From Baffinella frigidus (lineage: Eukaryota; Cryptophyceae; Cryptomonadales; Baffinellaceae): a stretch of DNA of 19,585 nucleotides. Shown in pieces: positions 1 through 7,695 of this stretch (positions are counted from its first letter, which is position 1; every line of letters begins with the position of its first letter). The position numbers were made by a program, and so were the translations under genes. The DNA lies in assembly GCA_026770585.1 (NCBI GenBank), contig MU647660.1, positions 16,259 to 35,843 of the forward strand, written 5' to 3'. A model generated the notes under the pieces. The model was not told where the DNA came from. It saw only the letters and a list, made by a program, of their open reading frames with translations, and did not search any database.

Positions 1-443
1 GGGGGGTGTCGGGCGTGTCGCCGAGGATGCCTGACTCCTCCCACCACCATCTGCCAGATGTGGTGTAGTCCTGGACCCGGCAACGGGGGCGGCGAGAGTG
101 TGCCGAGCAGGATCAAGCAAGGCACCCACCACTGCCACAAACAACACACACAAGGGAGAATTCCACCCCTTGACACAAATTCCGCCTCTTCCGACCAGCC
201 ACAAACAACACAAACCTCGGTCCACCCGATGTTTACTACACCACGAGCTCTTTCTAGAGCCTTCTAGAGCTTTCTAGAGACAGAAAGGGCCATTTTGTGT
301 GTAGTAAAGCCTGTAAACATGAGGTCAGCCAAAAACCCCTGGGGCAGTCCTGGGGCAGTCCCAAGCCGCGTTCCCTGCACGTCGCCCCCCCCTCCCTGCA
401 CGTCGGTTCCCCTTCGTTCCCTGCACGTCGGTTCCCCTTCATC
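1..443. other. 5' flank and leader of the DHDPS-like gene
   Basis: No gene is recognised here. Positions 232-241 and 299-308 form a 10-bp inverted repeat (TTTACTACAC / GTGTAGTAAA) around a spacer with three TCTAGAG-type motifs (about 253-280). A short tandem repeat of CCCTGCACGTCG occurs at 373-384, 394-405 and 419-430, just before the chosen start codon. The stretch probably contains the promoter and 5' UTR, but I see no convincing TATA box or other core element. Confidence 0.45.
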
Positions 444-3400
444 ATGCATCTCTGGTCTTCCGACTACATCGGCGGTGACAACGACGGCTATGACATCTCC
501 AAGCGCGGTTTCTTTCCCGGTCTGAGCGCCGTGCGCCCGAAACCGGCGGGAACCTCCAACGATGGATGGGAGATCTCAACATCAGAGAATGCCGACTGGG
601 GCGCGCCCACGTCAAGCAAAGTTCGCAGCAGCACCACCGCATCCAAGGTAGCCTCGTCGACGTCGTCCATGGCGCCGCGCGGGGTGGTCCCGGCGCTGGT
701 GTCCGGCCCGGTCTTCGCCGTGCCGACGCCCTTCAAGGGCGAGGAGCATCAGGTCGACGAGGGCGCTCTGACAGCCAGTCTGACGTTCCTCAAGGCGGGG
801 GGGGTCCAGAACATCATTGCTTGCGGCGCCAGCGGTGAGTTTTCTTCCCTCACCGTGATGGAGCGGCAGCGCGTTACGGCTGTCTGCGCCTCGGTCTTCC
901 CCACCGCGACCTTCGCCAACATCTCTGCAGCTTCCTGCGAGGACGCTGTGGCGCTGGAGCAGCAGGCGCAGTGGGTGGGCTGCATTTCTACGCTCCTCTC
1001 CGCTCCCTTGGATTCCAACAATACCTCCGAGCAGGGAGTGGAGGCTTTCCTCGGCGAGGTTCTTGCCCTGCCTCTCGGAGTTTTGGTTTGGCACGGTTTG
1101 GCGTTTGCGCCCCCAACTGCCGCCACTGCCGCCGCTTTTTCAAGGAGACCGCGATGATACTGGAGCTAGCCTCCTGACGTAAGGTGTTCCTGCTCATGTT
1201 TGGCAGGTTCTGGGCCGCACTTCGCTGCCGTGTTTTCTCCACAACCTTCCTGCCAACCAGGGTACGCTCCAGCTCCTGCTCGCTGGCCAGTGCACCATGG
1301 CGTGCTTCATTGGTTGCCTGCAGCTGGCGTGCCCTGCACCTTTGCACCTTCATTTTTTTATTGATTGCAAATAGGGTGGGATGGGGCGGTGCGCCATAAT
1401 TGATTGGAAATAGGGTGCGCTTGGCAGCATCTGCGCCGTGATCAACTGCAACTAGCGTGCGCTGGGCCACTGCCGAGTTTTTTTCTCGGGGCCGGTCAGA
1501 AAAATCTGCGCCCCCAGCGATGCGCAGGCCCGGAGGGGCGTGCTGCAAAACTTGCTTCCCTGGAGGCTTGAAGACTTACAGGATCTGGACTCGCCCAGAG
1601 GGGGCAGCTGTACAGACCAGGCGGCAGTGTTGTTCTAGAAGTGCTTCTTGTTCCTTGGCCAAAAAAAATCCTTGGCCAGACACGAGGGATACCTGTATGA
1701 TCTACATTTCGGTTGTGTGGCCTGGCGTGGCTCCGACGTTGGTTGAAAGTGACGTGGGGTTGGTTGACGACACGGCAGGCAGCGCGATCCCGGCAGAGAT
1801 GGTGCTGCGTCTGGCGAAGGCCTTCCCCAACAAGATTCGCGGCGTTCAGGACTCCTCGGCCAACATGGTCCGTCCCGCGCCCCTACACACCCACACCCGC
1901 AAGCCCTACACCCTACACCCGACCGCCCGACCAACCTCAACCACAAACCTAAAACCTAAAACCCTGAACCCTAAACCCCAATACCTAAAACCTGAACCCT
2001 AAACCCTAAATCATAAACCCTAAACCCTAAACCCTAAACCCTAAACCCTACATCCTACACCCTACACCCTACACCCTACACCCTTCACCCTAAAACCTGA
2101 TCCCTAAACCCTAAACTCTACACTGTACACCCTAAACCCTAAACCCCAAACCCTCCACCCTACACCCTACACCCTCACAACTCACCCCTGAATCCTCAGC
2201 CCTATACTCTGGGACCTAAACCCTACACCCTATGCCCTACACCCTGATACACTACACCCTAGACCCTACACCCCACACCTTACACCCTAAAACCTGATCC
2301 CTAAACCCTAACCCTACACCCTGAACCCTAGACCCTATCACCTACACCCTACACCCTACTAACCTACACCCTACACCCTACACCCTACACCCTGCACCAT
2401 ACACCCAACGCTCTAAAATCTAATCCCTGCACCCTGAACCTGACACCCTAAACCGTGATCCCTCAACCCGAAACCCTAAACCCTAAACCCTACACCTGAA
2501 ACCCTGCACCCTAAACCCTGAACCCGAAACCTAAAACCCTAACCCTACACCCTACACCCTATGCCCTACGCCCTACACCCTACACCCTACACCCTACACC
2601 CTAAACCCTAAACCCTGTACCTGAAACCTAAAACCCTAAACCTAAAACCCCAGCCACCAAACCCTAAACCCTCAACCCTGAACTCTACACCCTACACCCT
2701 ATACCTTACACACTCATACCCTACACCCTACACCCTACACCCAACACCCTAAAACCTGATCGCTAAACCCTAAATTCAAACACCTGAACCCTAAACCCTA
2801 ATCTCTAAACCCTAAACCCTAAACCCTGCATCCTACACCCTGCACCCTAATCCCTGAATTCTAAACTCTAAACTGAACCCTACATCCTGAACCCTGAATT
2901 TCAAACCCTAAAACCTACACGTTAAACCTGACTCTAAACCCTGAACCCTGCACCCTACGCCCGAAACCCTACACCCTGCACCCTGCACCCTGCGCCCTAC
3001 GCCCTACACCCTACCATGAGCACGTCTCCGTTGTTGTGGTGTTGGTGCCAGGAAAGAGATGTGCTCTCTCCGCGGCAGGTGACACACAGACTGTCAGCTG
3101 ACGCAGAGACTGTCTGGCAGAAAGTGGCGTACTCGTACGAAGCGGCAATGTCAGAAGCCCCGCATCTCTTCGCCGCCCGTGGCCAGGTTCACATTCACGC
3201 CCTTTATTTTGTATGTGTACCATTACGAGTTGCTTTACAAGATAACGTTTTGGGGACGTGACTGTCAAGGTCTCGCCTGCTCCTCCCCAGAGGCCTCCCT
3301 GCCTTGCCTCCTGGTGTGCCCTGTACGGAGCCCGCGCCTCTCTTCTCCCTCCGCTCCCTCTTGCCCCTCCCTCCCCCCCCCCCCCCCCTCTCTCTCTCCC

Positions 3401-4383
3401 TCTCTCTCTCTCTCTCTCGCAGCCCCCCTCTGCGACGGGAGGGTGGCAGCGTGGCGAGGCCTGACCGTTGCGGCGTGGGCTGACATGACAGGTGCTGGTG
3501 GGCAACGACGCTCAGGCCGTGCAGACGCTCGAAGTGGGGCTCGCGGCAAGTGTGACAGGGGCATGCGCGGGTCTCCCGGAGGTGCTCCTCGACCTCGCGG
3601 ACGCCCACCGCCGCCAGGTCACGCCCAACCCTCACCGTAGGGGTGCACTTGCGCTAGAGCCTACCTCTCCACGTGCCGTGCAGCGATCGTCTTTGTCAAC
3701 GTGATACACCTGCGTTCCCCTCTTAGCGAGCACCTCAGGTCCCGCGTGCAAATAAGTGGTGCTCTTAACGTTGGGTTTCTGGATGGCAGGACCTCATCGC
3801 GGCCGAGCGGTGCCAGGCGATGGTGGTGAAGTGGCACGCGCTTGTCGCGGATGGTGGCAAGGGGGAGGTGCCGTGCGCCAAGGTGGCCATGATGCTCCGC
3901 ATGCAGGCCGCGGGCCTCTCGGTGCCTGTCCGCCCGTCCCCTACCCTCCTGCACCACCACACACTCTCAACCCTGCACCCTAAACCCCCAGCACTAAGCC
4001 CTAAGCACTGAGCCCTAAGCCCTAAGCCCCAAACCCTCATACCTAATCACTAAACTCTAAACCCCGAACAGACGGGGTACGGAAGTGAGTGCCGGGCGCC
4101 GCTCGCGTCATGCACCTCCGAGGAGCATGCGCGCATCCACGACTTCCTCACCTCCAACAACCTCCTGGGCGCGCCCGAGATGGAAGGCATGCTCTCGTCC
4201 CTGGCCGCGACCCTGCGCGCGGCGGTCGCGATCGGGAGCCCCGTGCTGCCCGTCGCCGCCGCGGCGCCGGACGGCGCCCGGCCCGGCCCGGACATCCCGC
4301 TCGGCATGCCCGTCCCCGACGAGGCGTGCGCGGCCTCTCAGGAGGAGGCTGCCGGACCGCACCCTGTGCCATGCTCCGTGTGA
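444..4383 (+). CDS. DHDPS/NAL-superfamily (DapA-like) protein, six exons, catalytic Lys replaced by Gln
   Basis: Proposed exons are 444-1095, 1779-1867, 3079-3186, 3492-3617, 3790-3921 and 4072-4383. Together they give an uninterrupted frame of 472 residues ending in TGA, and all phases agree (intron 1 phase 1, the others phase 0). Residues 76 to about 401 follow the (beta/alpha)8 DHDPS/NAL family: VVPAL..PTPF strand 1, GASGE at 128-132 (family GTTGE/GSTGE), IRGVQDSSAN around 237-246, LVGNDAQAV at the start of exon 4 (family LSGDD), and a C-terminal RAPL..SEEHARIHDFL helix. Active members form a Schiff base with a lysine in the G-[IV]-K-[DE] strand. Here that codon is CAG (1847-1849), giving Gln241, and no Tyr sits where the YNVP motif is expected. 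Known members make dihydrodipicolinate, cleave sialic acid or cleave 4-hydroxy-2-oxoglutarate, but those roles are doubtful here. About 75 N-terminal and 70 C-terminal residues lie outside the usual ~300-aa fold. Start 444 is the first in-frame ATG, and 669 is an alternative. The exon 1/2 junction is the least certain boundary. Confidence 0.8.
1096..1778 (+). other. Intron 1 of the DHDPS-like gene
   Basis: This is a GT...CAG interval joining exon 1 (phase 1) to exon 2. It holds three degenerate copies of a unit resembling TGATTGCAAATAGGGTGCGC between about 1360 and 1470. An open frame continues upstream of exon 2 (about 1680-1778) but lacks family similarity, so I treat it as intron. An extra small exon carrying the missing YNVP-like segment cannot be excluded. 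Confidence 0.5.
1868..3078 (+). repeat. Intron 2 filled with degenerate telomere-like repeats (CCCTAAA / CCCTACA)
   Basis: From about 1900 to 3014 the intron is almost entirely 6-8-bp units of the CCCTAAA type, with CCCTACA as a common local variant and CCCTGAA, CCCTGCA and CCCCAAA as others. CCCTAAA is the C-strand of a TTTAGGG telomere. The array ends about 60 bp before the proposed CAG acceptor at 3076-3078. Exon 3 could instead begin after the CAG at 3118-3120, because both acceptors keep phase 0. Confidence 0.85.
3187..3491 (+). other. Intron 3 of the DHDPS-like gene, with poly-C and (CT)n tract
   Basis: A GT...CAG intron of 305 nt in phase 0. It contains a long pyrimidine tract (about 3340-3420) with a poly-C run near 3370-3387 followed by a (CT)n microsatellite. 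It holds no coding content of its own; open frames across it are low-complexity shadows. Confidence 0.7.
3618..3789 (+). other. Intron 4 of the DHDPS-like gene
   Basis: A 172-nt GT...CAG intron in phase 0 between the LVGND exon and the exon beginning DLIAAERC. No repeat or other element is evident. Confidence 0.7.
3922..4071 (+). repeat. Intron 5: short intron made largely of telomere-like repeat
   Basis: This 150-nt GT...CAG phase-0 intron is mostly CCCTAAA/CCCTAAG-like units from about 3970 up to the acceptor (CCCCGAACAG). The repeat appears to supply the branch-point and acceptor region itself. Confidence 0.7.
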
Positions 4384-4518
4384 GGCCCTTCGCGGCCACC
4401 ACCCGTGAGCGCCGTCCCAGGAAAGGCCTGGGGTAGGCCTGCTGTCTGAGGGCGGCACGTGTATGTGTATTTAGCGAGCGGGCGCAGCCACCGGTACCCT
4501 CTGAACAACCATCTACAT
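4384..4518. other. 3' flank of the DHDPS-like gene
   Basis: Presumed 3' UTR and downstream DNA after the TGA at 4381-4383. No clear polyadenylation hexamer is visible. The short motif GGTACCC at about 4493-4499 faces GGGTACC at 4519-4525. Confidence 0.35.
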
Positions 4519-4628
4519 GGGTACCTCGCTCATAAGAAAGAGCCTCCTCCTGGGACCCTACATTAGGGTTATGTCTAGTGCCCTACGGTGGTCCTAGGGG
4601 GGGGTTGTTTCTTATGAGGGAGGTACCC
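4519..4628. mobile_element. Small MITE-like element with 21-bp terminal inverted repeats
   Basis: Arms 4519-4539 (GGGTACCTCGCTCATAAGAA then A) and 4608-4628 are reverse complements with one mismatch. They enclose about 68 bp that includes a telomere-like CCCTACATTAGGG. The 110-bp element has no coding capacity. Size and terminal structure fit a non-autonomous DNA element. No target-site duplication is certain, so it could simply be a large hairpin. Confidence 0.55.
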
Positions 4629-5640
4629 CTATGCCAGAGGACACGCGTGTGTGCAATTAATTACAAAAATTCTTGGCTGTGGAAGCTCTCACGCTGTGTC
4701 ACGCTGGTCCTCTGACACTGCAGGGGTTTCTCGGCCACCCTTACATGTAAGTGGCGATTAATTGCCCTAACTCGCCCGAGCTAGGCAGGTCCTAGGGCGA
4801 ACTCCTGTGCTCCAAGGTCGGTCGCCGTTTTCTTAGATTAAGAACATCGCGAACAAAACCAGTCGGTCTCCGTGTTCTAAAATTCGAAGGCGGTCGGTCC
4901 CCGTGTTCTCAAAGTTGAGAAAACGCACGAAACGGTCGGAACAGTTTTATCAATCCACAATTTCAATTTAGGATGCCGATTTTGGAATTTGGTCACAGGG
5001 TGAGTTGGGTTGGGAGGTTGGTGAAAAACTCAAGGCTGCACCACTTGAGAACACCATTTTTCTGGGGAAAGTTGAGCAATTTTCGGGCCGAAAATGCGTC
5101 TCCCAACATTGGAAAAGCGATGGCGGGCCAACAAATTTCTTGACGCTCAGCATCCGGTCGATCCGCTGTTTTCTTAAAAGAACACGGAGGGACAATCCGG
5201 TCGGTGCCTTTTTCTAAAGTTAAGACACAGCAGGGGTCAGATCCGGTCCGTTTTCTCAAGTGAACGTTTTTTTACACACGAGGTACACCTGTACCCCGCC
5301 CCTCCTCTGCCACTGCCGAGTGGTGACACGCCGCGCACTATCGCGGCTCAACTTCCGCAAGGTGCTCCAAACTGGTGTTGCCGCGGAGCGAGAACCTCGG
5401 CCACCTTGGTAGGTAGGAGCGCGCGGTTCAGGGAGACTAGTTGGTGGTGGAAGGCGCCCCGAACGTGCTGGTCAGCGTCTGCCACACATTTCGGCCTGAA
5501 GAATTAGCGCCGGTCGCAGGACTAGTTTCAAAGCAACGCACCATGCACCACACGGCGCGAGTGAATGATTTGCAACGCCAATAAGGGAAGCTGGTCCACA
5601 GCCTCTGTCAGATTGGGTTGAATTTTTGTTTCAAATCAAA
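4629..5640. other. Intergenic region with a cluster of short TTCT...AGAA palindromes
   Basis: No gene is recognised. Short imperfect palindromes recur at 4830-4844 (TTCTTAGATTAAGAA), 4875-4888, 4906-4921 (TTCTCAAAGTTGAGAA), 5168-5183 (GTTTTCTTAAAAGAAC), 5212-5225 and about 5252-5265. Several are preceded by a CGGTC/GTCGG motif. The stretch is more AT-rich than the exons. From 5280 to 5640 I see nothing recognisable. Confidence 0.5.
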
Positions 5641-5775
5641 ATGCGGGTATGTTGCAAGAAGGGAAGATGACCAACAGCCTCGTTGCAAGAAGGGACGCTG
5701 GCCAACAGCCTCTGTCAGATGAGGTGATTGAGGAATGCTGTCAGATGAGGTAATTGAGGAATACTGCCAGCAAAA
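5580..5775. repeat. Nested direct repeats in the intergenic region
   Basis: GTTGCAAGAAGGGA occurs twice (about 5651 and 5682), each followed by a (C)CAACAGCCTC segment. CTGTCAGATGAGGT-ATTGAGGAAT occurs twice (about 5711-5735 and 5738-5762). A related AGCCTCTGTCAGA appears near 5600. This is a local tandem-duplication patch with no identified function. A short frame beginning near 5735 is not convincing as a gene. Confidence 0.55.
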
Positions 5776-5999
5776 CGTGAACCGCGATTTGTTCTCTGAG
5801 GAAATGTCTTCTTTGCCAGCCTATGCGATACGCATGCAGATACACGTACACGGTTTAAGAAAACAACAAGGTAGCGCACATGGCATTCTCTTGCTACGGT
5901 TGGGGGGAATCACCTTTTCAGTGCAGACTCCATTCACGCAGTGGAACTCGCTGTGAAGGGGTTTGGGTTCAGGCAGTGTGGCCCACTAGTACCAGCAAG

Positions 6000-6092
6000 A
6001 TTTCGGGCGACATCACGTACAATTGCCCGAGAAACGGAAAACCCGCAATCGAAAGTCAATCGTTTCGAAGAGAGAATGTTCGGCCGCGGTAA
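6000..6092 (+). repeat. Third, direct copy of the foldback-arm sequence
   Basis: ATTTCGGGCGAC ... GAGAAACGGAAAACCCGCAA ... ATGTTCGGCCGCGG matches, with scattered changes, the right arm of the foldback element (about 6490-6580) in the same orientation and the left arm in inverted orientation. Three copies of this ~95-bp module therefore lie within 600 bp. Confidence 0.65.
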
Positions 6093-6150
6093 AATCACTT
6101 GTGAAGTCAATCGGGGAAGAATACCAATTAGTTTTGTAAAGTTCTTCTCT

Positions 6151-6603
6151 GATGGTCATTTAAAGAGTTTTAGCCACGGCTGAACATTCTCTTTCGGAAT
6201 CTTGTAACGTTTGGTTGCGGGTTTTCCGTTTCTCGGGGATTTGTACGAGAAGTCGCCCGAAATCGGGCAGCCTGCGGCGCAATAAAAGCAACTCGGATTT
6301 TAATAAAACCATCGGGAAGAAATCATGTCTTCCCGAGTTGGCAGCTGTAGAACCGCTCCCAACTCGGGAAGAATAACTAGATCTTCCCGAGTTGGGAGCG
6401 GTTCTAAAGCCCCAACTCGGGAAGGTCTAATTTCTTCCCGATGGTTTTATTAGAGTGCCGAGTTGCTTTTATTGCGTCGCAGGCTGCCCGATTTCGGGCG
6501 ACTTCTCGTACAAATCCCTGAGAAACCGAAAACCCGCAACCAAACGTTGCAAGATGCCGAAAGAGAAAGTTCGGCCGTGGCTCACACTCTTAAAATAACC
6601 ATC
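6151..6603. mobile_element. 453-bp foldback (long inverted repeat) element
   Basis: Position 6151 onward (GATGGTCATTT...) is the reverse complement of the sequence ending at 6603 (...AATAACCATC). Homology runs almost continuously to a centre near 6377. The innermost stem is a perfect 24-bp pair, 6349-6372 with 6382-6405, around a 9-nt loop. Outer arms differ by scattered substitutions. There is no transposase ORF, so this is a non-autonomous foldback/MITE-like element or an inverted duplication of the neighbouring module at 6000-6092. Confidence 0.75.
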
Positions 6604-7695
6604 AGGAAACCACCCTGGAGGGGACTTGCGGCCAATCCCGAATAACCCTTTATCGCAAAAGTTGACAGGATTTGTACCACTAAAATACTTGTAAGACCGT
6701 TTTGTACCAGATCCATGCATCACGGGGGACTGAGGGCTCAGTCCTTTTCAAGGGGAGTTGATTTAAGAATGCTCAAAATACCCCCACCCTGCCTCCAGGG
6801 TGGAAATAGTTAGAATTAACTGTCAGTTTGGGCCCGTTTGTCTGTCGAAAAACTGAAAAAACAGACCGCAACAGAGCCACTTTCAGGTTTCAACAAACAA
6901 CTGGTACATATGAGAATGGGCGGTTGGTTCTCGTCGGCCACACTATCTTCACAGATGAGAGTGCAGAGCACGACGGCATGTGTAAAGAAAAATACTGGCA
7001 CCTTCTGGCCGGCAGAAATTTGTTTGGGTTCTTCAAGGACCACCAGTTCCCTGAGCGCCATACTACGAGCGCAGACCTTCCCAACGGCAGGGCGCAGGGT
7101 GCAGGGGTGGTGATCATATCACTTTGTTCAAGTGGATGTTCTTCGGCGTTAGTCCGGGGGAAAAGAGCGAGAGACTTGACCTGGTCGACGTCTGTCCTTT
7201 GGCCCCAGCCTCCTGAAGGTCCTTGGCAGAAGGGAAGCGCACGACGGGAATGTGAATCTCGGGGATCTTGAAGAAGGTGCTGAGGATTTGGAACATCTTT
7301 CCGGCTGGGCGCGAGGTGTGGGTTGAAGACACTGCCAAAAAGCCGCATTTAGCAGCGATTCAACTTGTGTTCAACAGTTGGGCAGAAACCGGCACAATGC
7401 TGCACCACCCACAGCGCAGCACGCGCAGCAGCAGCTGCGCCCCGGAAGGGTCGCCCGTGGTTGGACCTGGAAGGGAAGCAAAAAGCAAGGTGGTCCTCCC
7501 TTCAGGGCGCTTTGGTGGAGCCAGCGAAATTGGGTCAGTTCACACTTTCCACTTTTGGAGAAACCTCGATTTGTTTCTGGGGTAAAAATGACTTTTGCCA
7601 CCCACGAAAATCTCGTCTTGTTCGCAACAAGAGTTCCTCAAAGGACCTTGCTTGAGCGTTGAGTTGCTCAGGAAGGAACTTGATCCGTGCAGAAC
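6604..7695. other. Intergenic region and likely promoter of the Nudix gene
   Basis: No gene could be assigned. Short ORFs occur on both strands (for example plus-strand frames at 6828-7271 and a minus-strand frame at 7114-7338) but overlap each other and match no family I recognise. The region upstream of 7696 should hold the promoter and 5' UTR of the Nudix gene. No core element is obvious. Confidence 0.35.

Noticed and set aside
1680-1778. Possible upstream extension of DHDPS-like exon 2 (CMIYISVVWPG...)
   Set aside because: The frame is open but does not match the family. Joining 1095 to 1779 gives correct phase without it.
1900-3014. CRISPR array or true chromosome end
   Set aside because: Units are 6-8 bp with no spacers, so not CRISPR. 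Coding exons of one gene lie on both sides, so this is interstitial and not a chromosome terminus.
3179-3640. Long overlapping open frames on both strands across the poly-C/(CT)n tract
   Set aside because: They arise from low-complexity sequence in intron 3. Only the LVGNDAQAV exon inside has family similarity.
4089-4458. Arg/Pro-rich frames on both strands over the last DHDPS-like exon
   Set aside because: They are shadows of the GC-rich exon 6; the frame ending at 4383 continues the family C-terminus.
6828-7348. Competing plus and minus frames upstream of the Nudix gene, including a minus-strand stretch at 7114-7338 with PAGKMFQILSTFFKIPE
   Set aside because: The minus-strand stretch reads somewhat protein-like, but no domain is recognisable, no start or splice context supports it, and overlapping frames on both strands look equally good. 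Homology search would decide.
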